A DNA stretch of 21,226 bases, taken from JAVKSM01 sp039583705. Its GTDB lineage: Bacteria; Actinomycetota; Actinomycetes; Mycobacteriales; Pseudonocardiaceae. The DNA lies in assembly GCA_039583705.1 (NCBI GenBank), contig JAVKSM010000048.1, positions 1-21,226 on the forward strand, written 5' to 3'. Positions within the stretch are counted from its first letter, which is position 1; each line of letters begins with the position of its first letter. The notes beneath the pieces were generated by a model. That model had not been told where the DNA came from. It saw only the letters and a list, made by a program, of their open reading frames with translations, and did no database searches. This document shows, in pieces, positions 1-6,636 of the stretch. Position numbers and translations under genes: made by a program.

Positions 1-206
1 CCACACCGACTGGGGATGCAAGCCCGGGCGGTGACGACCACGACGACGAGCCCGGATGACACGACGAACGGCGACAATGAACACCTCACCGATAATGCCG
101 ACCGCTCACCGTCCGGCATTGCGGCTGCGGCAAGCGAGCCGGGTGAAAAGCAGGATTGCGGAGATGAAATTGCGGCCGCAGCAAAACGGACCGGGTGGCT
201 CTCTCC
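1..206. other. Left-edge stretch without a convincing gene
   Basis: No recognisable gene is seen here. A plus-strand ORF at 16-210 would give 64 residues rich in Thr, Asp and Ala that match no family I recognise. It ends 3 bases inside the convergent regulator gene. Base composition is more mixed than in the neighbours, with short runs such as gaaaag and gaaatt. A minus-strand frame with hydrophobic and Arg-rich codons runs off the left edge, but it lacks a good ribosome binding site. Confidence 0.4.
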
Positions 207-1427
207 CTAAACCGGCAGACCGGCGCGGTAGGCCATGCCCCGCAACTCCCGGCTTACCGCGTCTCCTCGCTTCGCGTGGGTGACCAACTCGCCGAGCAGC
301 TCTCGCGCGGCCGGGTTGCGCTGTACTTCGTGCGGGACGAGCGTCTCGGCGCGCCGCAGCGCTCGCACCGCGTCCTCCCGCCGGCCCCGCACCCGGACAA
401 GCGCCCGGGCGTACTGCACGTGGTACCGGGCGTGGTGCACGATGTCGGGCTGCGCTTCCGGGTGCATGCCTTCCGCGATGGTCACGGCGCGCTCGGGATC
501 CCCGGCTTCGCGGGCCGCTGCCATCTGCCACAGACCGACGCACGTGGGGCCGAACCCCATCCAGTAGGCGTTCGCCTCCCCGGTGCGCTGCGCCAGCTCG
601 TCGGCGTGCGCCAGCGCCGCGTCAGCCTCGGCGGAACGGCCGTCCGCAGCGGCGGCGAACGAGCGCTGGAGCGTGCCCACGCCGCCGAGCTGCAGCGACT
701 CCGGGCTCGTGGTGGGCACGCTCAGCGTGTCGAGTTCGGCTCGTGCAAAGTCGAAGTCACCGGCGGCGAGCGCCACGTCCACCGCGCTCGTCACGGCCAG
801 CACCATCGTGGCCGGGGTGTCGCGGCGCTCGGCGAGCCGCCGAGCCAACACCGCGGCGTGCTCGCGCAGGTCTGGCGGTGCCCCTGCCATCCGCAGCCAC
901 GGCTCGGTCGTCCTCGTGTGCAGCAAGACGGCCAAGTCGAGCAGCGCGGCGACGTCCCGGCCGGCGGCGATGCTGGTGTGCACGTCCCGGATCAAGGCAG
1001 GTAGGGCCGCGCCGACCTCGCGGACCTTGCCGTCGTGACAGCGGGCCTCCAGCGTGGCCGTCACCCGCTCCCGCAGGGTCTCGACGGGGAGTACCTGCCC
1101 GTCCGGCTGGCCGGAGTTGGCTGCCCGCAATGCGCGGCGTACCGCGTGGATAGCGGAGTCCATGCCGCCGTTGCCGGGGGCAGGTACCGGGAGCGCTATG
1201 AGTTCGGAGGGGGCGACCTCTAGTGCGTCTGCCAAGCGAACGATCAGGGTGAGCCGGTCCAGGGAGTATTCGCCGCGCTCCAGCCGCGACAGAAAAGCCG
1301 CGCTGATCTTGGCCTGGCCGGCGACCACTTCCAGGCTCTTCCCACGCGAGTGGCGGATCCTCCGTACCCGCAGGCCGATCGTCACAGGGTCGAGCGGCTC
1401 GGTCGCCTCGCCCGTCTCGTTCGCCAC
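207..1427 (-). CDS. XRE-family transcriptional regulator with C-terminal helical-repeat domain
   Basis: This is a predicted cytoplasmic DNA-binding regulator of 406 residues. An XRE-type helix-turn-helix spans about residues 17-75, with the recognition-helix signature ISAAFLSRLERGEYSL around 41-56. The remaining 300 or so residues are Ala/Leu/Arg-rich helices resembling TPR-like repeats, as in many actinomycete XRE regulators. The open frame extends upstream to 1730. The GTG at 1427 is chosen because GGGAAGGGG lies about 7 bases upstream and the extra 101 N-terminal residues are Pro/Arg-rich and non-homologous in character. The C-terminus (ARELLGELVTHAKR) resembles the fragment at 16080-16439 and, more weakly, the regulator at 17031-18269. 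The ligand and target genes cannot be told from the sequence. Confidence 0.85.
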   Translation of the reverse strand: MANETGEATEPLDPVTIGLRVRRIRHSRGKSLEVVAGQAKISAAFLSRLERGEYSLDRLTLIVRLADALEVAPSELIALPVPAPGNGGMDSAIHAVRRALRAANSGQPDGQVLPVETLRERVTATLEARCHDGKVREVGAALPALIRDVHTSIAAGRDVAALLDLAVLLHTRTTEPWLRMAGAPPDLREHAAVLARRLAERRDTPATMVLAVTSAVDVALAAGDFDFARAELDTLSVPTTSPESLQLGGVGTLQRSFAAAADGRSAEADAALAHADELAQRTGEANAYWMGFGPTCVGLWQMAAAREAGDPERAVTIAEGMHPEAQPDIVHHARYHVQYARALVRVRGRREDAVRALRRAETLVPHEVQRNPAARELLGELVTHAKRGDAVSRELRGMAYRAGLPV

Positions 1428-1769
1428 GGCACAACCCCTTCCCGATGCCCGGTTGCCGTCCCCGCCACGGTAGACCAGCCGTCCGGGTGGGGTTGCCGGA
1501 CACTGAGGGTCACGGGGAGTTACGGAACGTGGGGTCACTGCGGCCTCGCCCGGGCGGTAGAGGGTGGGTGCGCCCGCGTGCGTGCGGGTGGGTTGGTAGT
1601 CATCTCGTCGCGTCGGCGGGCCTTGGGCCTCAGCACCGGTTCTCCCGGGGTGCAAGGCCACTCTTTCCGGCCCTTGCGGCTCGGGGGGTTCGGTGCTGAC
1701 CTTCCGGTGCCGGCGTGAGGGGATGAGCACCCTCTCGGTCCTTGCCCCCTGATGTGTCCGTGCCCGTTA

Positions 1770-1782
1770 TCACTGAAAGTGA
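1770..1782. promoter_or_regulatory. Perfect 5-3-5 inverted repeat, possible operator
   Basis: TCACT and AGTGA flank GAA in an unusually AT-rich pocket of the regulator's upstream spacer. The symmetry fits a dimeric repressor half-site spacing. No binding protein is identified and chance is possible. Confidence 0.25.
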
Positions 1783-1817
1783 GACCAGCCGTGGCGGACG
1801 GGGTGGGTGTTCCGCAG

Positions 1818-1845
1818 CCTGACGCCGGCAGCGTTGCTGGTCAGG
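1818..1845 (-). terminator. Hairpin downstream of tRNA-Ser
   Basis: CCTGAC at 1818-1823 pairs with GTCAGG at 1840-1845, with a short internal CAGC/GCTG stem. The hairpin lies 3 bases beyond the CCA end of the minus-strand tRNA. There is no T-tract, as is common in high-GC actinobacteria, so it may be a terminator or a 3' processing signal. Confidence 0.5.
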
Positions 1846-1847
1846 GG

Positions 1848-1935
1848 TGGCGGAGGATGCGGGATTCGAACCCGCGAGGGGTTGCCCCCAACACGCTTTC
1901 CAAGCGTGCGCCCTAGGCCACTAGGCGAATCCTCC
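1848..1935 (-). tRNA. tRNA-Ser (GGA anticodon), CCA encoded
   Basis: This is a class II tRNA of 85 nt plus an encoded CCA (1848-1850). The acceptor strands are GGAGGAT (1929-1935) and ATCCTCC (1852-1858), with discriminator G, as in serine tRNAs. The anticodon stem CACGC/GCGTG encloses loop TTGGAAA, which gives anticodon GGA (UCC/UCU codons). The long variable arm GGGG-GCAA-CCCC is typical of tRNA-Ser. The T-arm carries the GTTCGAATC loop. The mature 5' end lies 7 bases from the minus-strand TAGACT at 1943-1948, so the primary transcript probably begins at or next to the mature end. Confidence 0.97.
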
Positions 1936-1942
1936 GTCTGGG

Positions 1943-1956
1943 AGTCTAGCTAGACT
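1943..1956. promoter_or_regulatory. Palindromic shared -10 element for tRNA-Ser (-) and SRP RNA (+)
   Basis: The 14-bp perfect palindrome AGTCTAGCTAGACT contains TAGACT on both strands. TAGACT on the plus strand (1951-1956) is 6-7 bases before the probable SRP RNA 5' end. TAGACT on the minus strand (1948-1943) is 7 bases before the tRNA-Ser 5' end. Both match the actinobacterial TANNNT -10 pattern. No consensus -35 is visible; each -35 region would lie inside the opposite RNA gene. Confidence 0.65.
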
Positions 1957-1962
1957 GGCCGG

Positions 1963-2050
1963 CGGACCCCGTGCGGCGTCCATCCCACGAACTCCCCCAG
2001 GGTCGGAAGGCAGCAAGGGTAAGCGGGCTCTGGCGGGTGCGCGGGGTCCC
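1963..2050 (+). ncRNA. ffs: Small signal recognition particle RNA (4.5S type)
   Basis: This RNA binds Ffh and targets membrane and secreted proteins to FtsY and the translocon. The diagnostic domain IV is present: a GGAA tetraloop at 2005-2008 flanked by GGTC and GGC, followed by AGCA and AGGGTAAG. The ends pair as GGACCCCG (1964-1971) with CGGGGTCC (2042-2049). There is no Alu domain, as expected for the short type. It lies immediately upstream of dnaX, a common actinobacterial arrangement. The exact ends are estimated from the pairing and the -10 element. Confidence 0.95.
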
Positions 2051-2102
2051 TTCGTGCCGGTGCCGGACCGGCTGTCCGGACCGTCGCGTAGCCTCGGCGG
2101 GC

Positions 2103-3935
2103 GTGGCGCTGGCCCTCTACCGCAGGTACCGGCCCGCGACCTTCGCCGAGGTCGTCGGGCAGGAGCACGTGACCGAGCCGCTGCGCACCGCGCTGGCCGC
2201 CGGCAGGGTCAACCATGCCTACCTGTTCTCCGGCCCCCGGGGCTGCGGCAAGACCTCCTCGGCCCGGATCCTGGCCCGCTCGCTCAACTGTGCCGACGGC
2301 CCGACGCCGGACCCGTGCGGGGTGTGCGATTCGTGCGTCGCGCTCGCCCCCGAGGGCCCGGGGTCGATCGACGTGCTCGAACTGGACGCTGCCAGCCACA
2401 ACGGGGTCGATGACGCCCGGGAGCTGCGGGATCGGGCGATCTACGCGCCGGCCAGCTCGCGGTACCGGGTGTTCATCGTGGACGAGGCGCACATGGTCAC
2501 CACGCAGGGCTTCAACGCCCTGCTCAAGATCGTCGAAGAGCCACCTGAGCACCTCGTGTTCGTCTTCGCGACCACCGAGCCCGACAAGGTGCTGCCCACG
2601 ATCCGCTCCCGCACGCACCACTACCCGTTCCGGCTGCTGGCGCCCGGCACGCTGCGCCGCCTGCTGGAGCGGATCTGCGCCGCGGAGGGCGTGGCGGTCG
2701 AGGCGGCCGTGTACCCGCTTGTCATGCGGGCCGCTGGCGGCTCGGCGCGCGACGCGCTCTCCGTCCTCGACCAGTTGCTCGCCGGCGCCGGTCCCGAGGG
2801 TGTCACCTACGCCCGGGCGGTGCCACTGCTCGGGGTCACCGACGCCGCGATCCTCGACGACGTCGTCGACGCCCTTGCCGCCTCGGACGGCGCGGCGGTG
2901 TTCCAGGCGGTCGACGAGCTCGTGGAGGCCGGCCACGACCCGCGGCGTTTCGCCTCCGACCTGCTGCAGCGGCTGCGCGACCTCGTGCTGCTGCAGGCGG
3001 TACCCGATGCGGCCGAGCGCGCGCTGGTGGACGGACCCGGTGATGCGCTCGACCGGATGGCCGACCAGGCCAAGCGGCTCGGTCCGGCCGCGCTCGCCCG
3101 TTATGCCGAGGTCGTCCACAACGGGCTGGTCGAGATGCGCGGAGCGACCGCGCCCCGGCTGCTGCTGGAGCTGCTGTGCGCCCGGATGCTGCTGCCGGCG
3201 GCATCCACCGCGGACGCTGCCCTGGTGCAGCGGCTGGAGCGGGTCGAGCGGCGGATGACGATCACTCCGGCCGTTGCGCCGCCCCCGACGGTGTCAGCGC
3301 CGCCTCCGGCCGTTGTGCAGCGTCCGACGGTGTCAGCGCCGGAGGTGCGCGTGCCGGAGATGCCCGTGCCGGAGGTGCCCGTGCCGGAGCCGGAGCGTGC
3401 GGCATCCGCCGTCACCGGTGAGGTCGACGCGACCGCCGTCCGCCGGGTCTGGCCGGAGGTGCTGCGCGAGGTCCAGGACCGCAGCCGCACCATCAAGGTG
3501 TTGCTCACCGGGGCCGGCGTCGCGGCGGTGGACGGCGACGGCTTGCTGCTCTGCCACGAATCGGAGCCGCTGGCTCGCCGGCTCAGCGATGAGCGCAACG
3601 CGCAAGTGATCGCGGACGCGCTGCGCGCCGTCCTCGGCGTCAACTGGCGGGTGCGCTGTCAGCCCGCTGGAGGGGCACCCGGTCCGGGGGGGACGGCGGT
3701 TACCTCCGCTCCGCCGCCGCGGACGCGGCGCCCGGCTCCGGTCACCGCCGTGCCGCGACCGGACGAGCCCCCCGCCGCCGGCCCGCTTCCCGACGAGGAA
3801 GAGGAAAGGATGCTGGCCGAGGCAACCGCCAGTGGACCACCAGCCGAGCGGCGGGACCCCGAGGAGGTAGCGATGGAGCTGCTCACCCAGCACCTCGGCG
3901 CCCGTCCGCTCGACGGCGGGCGAACCGGCGGATGA
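2103..3935 (+). CDS. dnaX: DNA polymerase III subunit gamma/tau
   Basis: Clamp-loader ATPase of the replisome (610 residues). From the N-terminus it has the family start ALYRRYRPATFAEVVGQEHV, a Walker A GPRGCGKT (44-51), a zinc knuckle (C63, C72, C75, C78), a Walker B VFIVDEAH (123-130), a sensor 1 ATTEPDK (157-162) and an SRT variant of the SRC box (169-171). Helical domains III-V follow, then a Pro/Val linker and a C-terminal tau-like region that would contact the polymerase. The GTG at 2103 is chosen because the conserved family N-terminus begins there and the upstream frame overlaps the SRP RNA. A TAGCCT hexamer at 2089-2094 sits 8 bases before it, so the mRNA may be leaderless. The linker carries a 39-bp tandem duplication. 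No slippery A-rich heptamer is seen, so a separate gamma by frameshifting is not supported. Confidence 0.97.
   Translation: MALALYRRYRPATFAEVVGQEHVTEPLRTALAAGRVNHAYLFSGPRGCGKTSSARILARSLNCADGPTPDPCGVCDSCVALAPEGPGSIDVLELDAASHNGVDDARELRDRAIYAPASSRYRVFIVDEAHMVTTQGFNALLKIVEEPPEHLVFVFATTEPDKVLPTIRSRTHHYPFRLLAPGTLRRLLERICAAEGVAVEAAVYPLVMRAAGGSARDALSVLDQLLAGAGPEGVTYARAVPLLGVTDAAILDDVVDALAASDGAAVFQAVDELVEAGHDPRRFASDLLQRLRDLVLLQAVPDAAERALVDGPGDALDRMADQAKRLGPAALARYAEVVHNGLVEMRGATAPRLLLELLCARMLLPAASTADAALVQRLERVERRMTITPAVAPPPTVSAPPPAVVQRPTVSAPEVRVPEMPVPEVPVPEPERAASAVTGEVDATAVRRVWPEVLREVQDRSRTIKVLLTGAGVAAVDGDGLLLCHESEPLARRLSDERNAQVIADALRAVLGVNWRVRCQPAGGAPGPGGTAVTSAPPPRTRRPAPVTAVPRPDEPPAAGPLPDEEEERMLAEATASGPPAERRDPEEVAMELLTQHLGARPLDGGRTGG
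3262..3390 (+). repeat. Tandem repeats in the dnaX linker
   Basis: A 39-bp unit (3262-3300, 3301-3339) is repeated in frame, giving the 13-residue copies PAVAPPPTVSAPP and PAVVQRPTVSAPE. The shared cores ctccggccgttg (3265, 3304) and ccgacggtgtcagcgcc (3285, 3324) are exactly 39 bp apart. Short 15-bp units encoding variants of PVPEV follow. The repeats lengthen a disordered linker between the ATPase core and the tau-like tail. Confidence 0.8.
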
Positions 3936-3983
3936 ACCGGGCCACCGCGTCCCCGGGCTCCCGACGTCACCGGATTCCGAGCG

Positions 3984-4877
3984 TCAGCGGGCCCCTCCCA
4001 ACCAGGTGATGATCCCGGCCGAGATGGCGGCGGCGTAGCGGGCGCGGCCGGCGGGACTGGTGAGGGTCCCGGCCTCCGCGGAGTTGCGCATGTTGGCGCA
4101 CTCGACGAGGACGGCGGGGATCCGGGCGAAGTTGAGCCCGGCCAGGTCGGAACGCGGATCCAGACCGTCCGAGCCGATGTAGTTCGCGGCCGGGAAGCCC
4201 GCCGCGCGCATGGTGTCGGCCAGCGCTGTGGCGAGCGCGATCGACGGGGCGCCCTGGGCGGCGTCGAGTGGCGGCGAGGAGTACGCGACGTGGAAGCCGT
4301 GCCCGGACGGCGCGGCCCCGTCGGCATGGATCGACACCATCGCGACGGCTCCCGAGCGGTTCGCCAGCGCGGCCCGCTCGTCGACACACGGCCCGACCCC
4401 GCTGTCGTCGGGACGGGTGAGGACCACGCCGACCCCGCGCGCCACGAGGTCGTCGCGGACCCGCAGGGCCACGTCCCAGGTGAACGCATGCTCGGGGTAG
4501 CCGCTGTCCGTCGACGTCCCGGTCGTGTTACACGCCTTGGTGCCGCCCCGCCCGTCGGGCACCTGCCGGTCGATCTCGGCCGGATGTGACGCGTTGCCGC
4601 CGTTGTGCCCCGGGTCGAGCACGACGGCGACGGCGGATGCGAAACGGCCGATCGGTGCCGGCTGGGTGGACGCCACCGGCGCCGGGGTGGACGTCGCAGG
4701 CGGGAACGGTGGAGCTGCCAGGGTCGTCGTGGTGGCCCCCGCGCCCGGCTCAGCGCCGGGCGCGGGGGCGGCAGTCGGAACCGGCGTGGCGGCCGGTGCG
4801 GACGGGCCACAGCCGGTGAGCGCGAGCAGCGCCGCTGCGCAGAGCAGCGCCGTGCTGGCCAGGATCCGGGCACGCAC
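3984..4877 (-). CDS. N-acetylmuramoyl-L-alanine amidase, lipoprotein (Amidase_3, Rv3717-like)
   Basis: Zinc hydrolase that cuts the bond between MurNAc and L-Ala of peptidoglycan (297 residues). A signal peptide ends in the lipobox LTGC with C23 as lipidation site, so the enzyme is probably anchored outside the membrane. A Pro/Ala/Thr-rich spacer (about 24-78) precedes the catalytic domain. The metal ligands by family pattern are H91 (LDPGHNG), E129 (YPEHAF) and H184 (SIHADG), and the catalytic Glu is E259 in VLVECANMRN. C116 and C164 could form a disulfide, as in the mycobacterial enzyme. The start is the GTG at 4877; no ATG, GTG or TTG lies upstream before ybaB territory, and the ribosome binding site is weak. 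The gene is convergent with dnaX and divergent from ybaB, the same neighbourhood as in Mycobacterium tuberculosis. Confidence 0.93.
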   Translation of the reverse strand: MRARILASTALLCAAALLALTGCGPSAPAATPVPTAAPAPGAEPGAGATTTTLAAPPFPPATSTPAPVASTQPAPIGRFASAVAVVLDPGHNGGNASHPAEIDRQVPDGRGGTKACNTTGTSTDSGYPEHAFTWDVALRVRDDLVARGVGVVLTRPDDSGVGPCVDERAALANRSGAVAMVSIHADGAAPSGHGFHVAYSSPPLDAAQGAPSIALATALADTMRAAGFPAANYIGSDGLDPRSDLAGLNFARIPAVLVECANMRNSAEAGTLTSPAGRARYAAAISAGIITWLGGAR

Positions 4878-4906
4878 GGCGCATACGGTGCCATGCCGAC
4901 GCCGAC

Positions 4907-4912
4907 TAGGCT
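4907..4912 (+). promoter_or_regulatory. Candidate -10 element of the ybaB-recR operon
   Basis: TAGGCT lies in the 70-bp divergent spacer between the amidase and ybaB, 35 bases before the GTG start and upstream of the GAGAGGA ribosome binding site. The same hexamer precedes aspartokinase at 11475-11480. No clear -35 is present. Confidence 0.4.
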
Positions 4913-4947
4913 GACGGTGACCCGCAGCCGAGGCGAGAGGATCTGCC

Positions 4948-5289
4948 GTGGGACCCGGCCAGCCCGACATGCAGCAGATCCTGGCGCAAGCCCAGAAGGT
5001 GCAGCAGCAGCTCATGGCAGCGCAGGCTGAGCTCGCCGCCACCGAGGTGACCGGGCAGGCCGGCGGCGGCCTCGTCACGGTGACCCAGACCGGTGCCGGG
5101 GAGGTCGTCGCGGTCACGATCGACCCCACGGTGGTCGACCCGGAGGACGTCGAGACGTTGCAGGATCTCGTGGTCGGGGCGTTCGCTGACGCCGCCCGGG
5201 CGGCGCAGGAGCTGCAGGCGGAGAAGATGGGGCCGCTCGCCGGCGGGCTCGGGGGCCTCGCCGGCGGCCTCGGGCTGCCCGGCATGTGA
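4948..5289 (+). CDS. ybaB: YbaB/EbfC-family nucleoid-associated protein
   Basis: Small DNA-binding protein of 113 residues that forms homodimers and is usually coded next to recR. An N-terminal helix rich in Gln and Ala (MQQILAQAQKVQQQLMAAQ, about 8-26) leads into the family core: GGGLVTVTQTGAGEVVAVTIDP, then VDPEDVETLQDLVVGAFADA. The tail is Gly/Leu-rich (GPLAGGLGGLAGG). The GTG start at 4948 has GAGAGGA 5-8 bases upstream. The stop is 7 bases before recR, so the two genes form an operon. Its role in organising DNA or assisting RecR is known for the family and inferred here. Confidence 0.95.
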   Translation: MGPGQPDMQQILAQAQKVQQQLMAAQAELAATEVTGQAGGGLVTVTQTGAGEVVAVTIDPTVVDPEDVETLQDLVVGAFADAARAAQELQAEKMGPLAGGLGGLAGGLGLPGM

Positions 5290-5296
5290 GCCGGCG

Positions 5297-5905
5297 GTGT
5301 TCGAAGGACCGGTCCAGGACCTCATCGACGAGCTCGGCCGGCTGCCCGGCATCGGTCCGAAGAGCGCCCAGCGCATCGCCTTCTTCCTGCTCGGCGCCGA
5401 GGAGGCCGACATCACCCGGCTGCAGGACGCCCTCGCGAAGGTCAAGCACGGGGTCACCTTCTGTGAGGTGTGCGGCAACGTCTCCGAGCTGCAGCGTTGC
5501 CGCATCTGCCGCGACCTGCGGCGCGACCCGTCGGTCCTGTGCGTCGTCGAGGAGCCGAAGGACGTCCTGGCGGTGGAGCGCACCCGCGAGTTCCAGGGTC
5601 GCTACCACGTGCTCGGCGGCGCGCTCGACCCGTTGTCCGGCATCGGTCCGGACCAGTTGCGGGTCCGCGAGCTGGTGGCCCGGATCGGTGGCTCCGCCGG
5701 CGAGCCGGAGATCACCGAGGTCATCATCGCGACCGACCCCAACACCGAGGGCGAGGCCACCGCGACGTACCTGGTCCGCCTGCTGCGCGACTTCCCGGGG
5801 CTGACCGTCACCCGGCTGGCTTCAGGCTTGCCCATGGGCGGGGACCTGGAGTTCGCCGACGAGCTCACCCTGGGTCGGGCACTGACCGGCCGCCGCGCCG
5901 TCTGA
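5297..5905 (+). CDS. recR: Recombination mediator RecR
   Basis: Recombination mediator that works with RecO (and RecF) to load RecA on gapped, SSB-coated DNA. At 202 residues it is the usual family size. It has a helix-hairpin-helix (LPGIGPKSAQR, 16-26), a C4 zinc finger (C56, C59, C68, C71) and a Toprim domain with VVEEPKDVLAVE (83-94) and IATDPNTEGEATA (144-156), followed by the conserved RLASGLPMGGDLEFAD segment. The GTG at 5297 gives the canonical FEGPVQDLIDELGRLPG start. It follows ybaB by 7 bases with no strong ribosome binding site of its own, so translational coupling is likely. A strong hairpin lies 42 bases after the stop. Confidence 0.97.
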   Translation: MFEGPVQDLIDELGRLPGIGPKSAQRIAFFLLGAEEADITRLQDALAKVKHGVTFCEVCGNVSELQRCRICRDLRRDPSVLCVVEEPKDVLAVERTREFQGRYHVLGGALDPLSGIGPDQLRVRELVARIGGSAGEPEITEVIIATDPNTEGEATATYLVRLLRDFPGLTVTRLASGLPMGGDLEFADELTLGRALTGRRAV

Positions 5906-5926
5906 GGCTCGCACCGGCCGCGCCGC

Positions 5927-5977
5927 GGGGTCAGGTGACGGCCCGGGGCCCCGGGGTCACGTGACGGCCGGGGCCTC
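5927..5977. repeat. Two imperfect 26-bp tandem copies with nested palindromes
   Basis: Both copies begin GGGGTCA and continue with GTGACGGCC and a GGGGCC block (5927-5952 and 5953-5977, the second one base shorter). Nested within are the perfect palindromes CCCGGGGCCCCGGG (5942-5955) and GTCACGTGAC (5956-5965). Confidence 0.7.
5947..5975 (+). terminator. recR: Strong hairpin after recR
   Basis: GGCCCCGG (5947-5954) pairs with CCGGGGCC (5968-5975), leaving a 13-base loop that holds GTCACGTGAC. No T-tract follows. The position, 42 bases after the recR stop, suits a terminator. It is nearly symmetric and could serve the convergent small gene at 6042 as well. Confidence 0.55.
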
Positions 5978-6041
5978 GGGGGATCTGAGGACGGCCTGGC
6001 GTGGTTGGGCCGCTCTCGCCAGCCCAACCATGCCAAGCACG

Positions 6042-6299
6042 CTAGTGCCCGATGCCCACCCAGTCCGACTCGGTCAGGGGTTCGGAGTGGCAGCAGCAGG
6101 TGTTGTAGGCCATCCGGTGCCCGCAGAGCCAGCACTGCCGCCCGTGGCGCAGCGCCAGCACCTTCGCGCTGAGGTCGTGGCGCTCAGCGATGTTTCGGCG
6201 GAGGCGGCGGCGCAGGCCCCCGACCGTCCAGGAACTCCCGACGAGTGCTCCGACGCAGAGCAGCACCACGGCGCACAGAGCCAGAATCGCGATCATCAT
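6042..6299 (-). CDS. Small membrane-anchored Cys-rich protein of unknown function
   Basis: I do not recognise this 85-residue protein. Residues 3-22 form a single hydrophobic helix (IAILALCAVVLLCVGALV). A basic stretch (LRRRLRRNIAERH) follows. The C-terminal part is Cys/His-rich: CWLCGH, then NTCCCH, a possible metal-binding knuckle. The positive-inside rule puts the tail in the cytoplasm. Two adjacent ATGs (6299, 6296) follow AAAGGGG, which supports the start; 6296 has slightly better spacing. The frame is open further upstream to 6473, but that part is Pro/Arg-rich. The gene diverges from the XRE/DUF5753 regulator at 6637 across about 340 bases, which suggests but does not prove a functional link. 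Confidence 0.65.
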   Translation of the reverse strand: MMIAILALCAVVLLCVGALVGSSWTVGGLRRRLRRNIAERHDLSAKVLALRHGRQCWLCGHRMAYNTCCCHSEPLTESDWVGIGH

Positions 6300-6636
6300 G
6301 AGCCCCTTTCCCGGTGGGAGGGTCGACTCCGCTGCCCGCGCCCGGGCGTCGCCCTGACGTGGGGTGGGCGGGATCAGGTGGTGGCCTCTGGATGGTGTTG
6401 CCGGTGGCGACGGAGTGGACCGGTCCACGTCGTCGTCACGGGGTAGGCGCCGGTGCGCTGGTGGGACGTCCACGGCGGCCTCCCCCCGCAGGTCACAGGC
6501 GCGTCGCCGCTGGTGGTGGAGTGGCGAAGAGCCCTAGGTGTACAGTGCGCTATTCCTTCTTCTGCAGCAAGCGTGTTTTGCAAGTGCATCGTTCAAGGCC
6601 GTGACTCGCCCGGCGGCTGAACAGTGGGGAGGTGCA
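6300..6636. other. Divergent intergenic region upstream of XRE/DUF5753 regulator
   Basis: No gene is seen. Bases about 6530-6600 form an AT-richer island (ctattccttcttctgcagc, gtgttttgcaagtgcatcg) unlike the surrounding DNA. This is the likely promoter region for the regulator. Clear -35/-10 pairs could not be assigned. Confidence 0.4.

Larger units (their letters stand above)
1428..1847. other. Gene-poor spacer between XRE regulator and tRNA-Ser
   Basis: About 420 bases hold no convincing gene; the open frames are shadows or upstream extensions of the regulator. Two structures stand out: the inverted repeat TCACT-GAA-AGTGA at 1770-1782 and the hairpin at 1818-1845 just past the tRNA 3' end. 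A TACCGT hexamer on the minus strand upstream of the regulator start could be a -10 element, but no good -35 accompanies it. Confidence 0.5.

Noticed and set aside
1950..3119. 389-codon minus-strand ORF
   Set aside because: It is antisense to dnaX, overlaps the SRP RNA and is Arg/Gly/Pro-rich; a shadow frame of high-GC coding DNA.
2103..3935. dnaX programmed frameshift giving a gamma subunit
   Set aside because: No A-rich slippery heptamer with a stem-loop was found.
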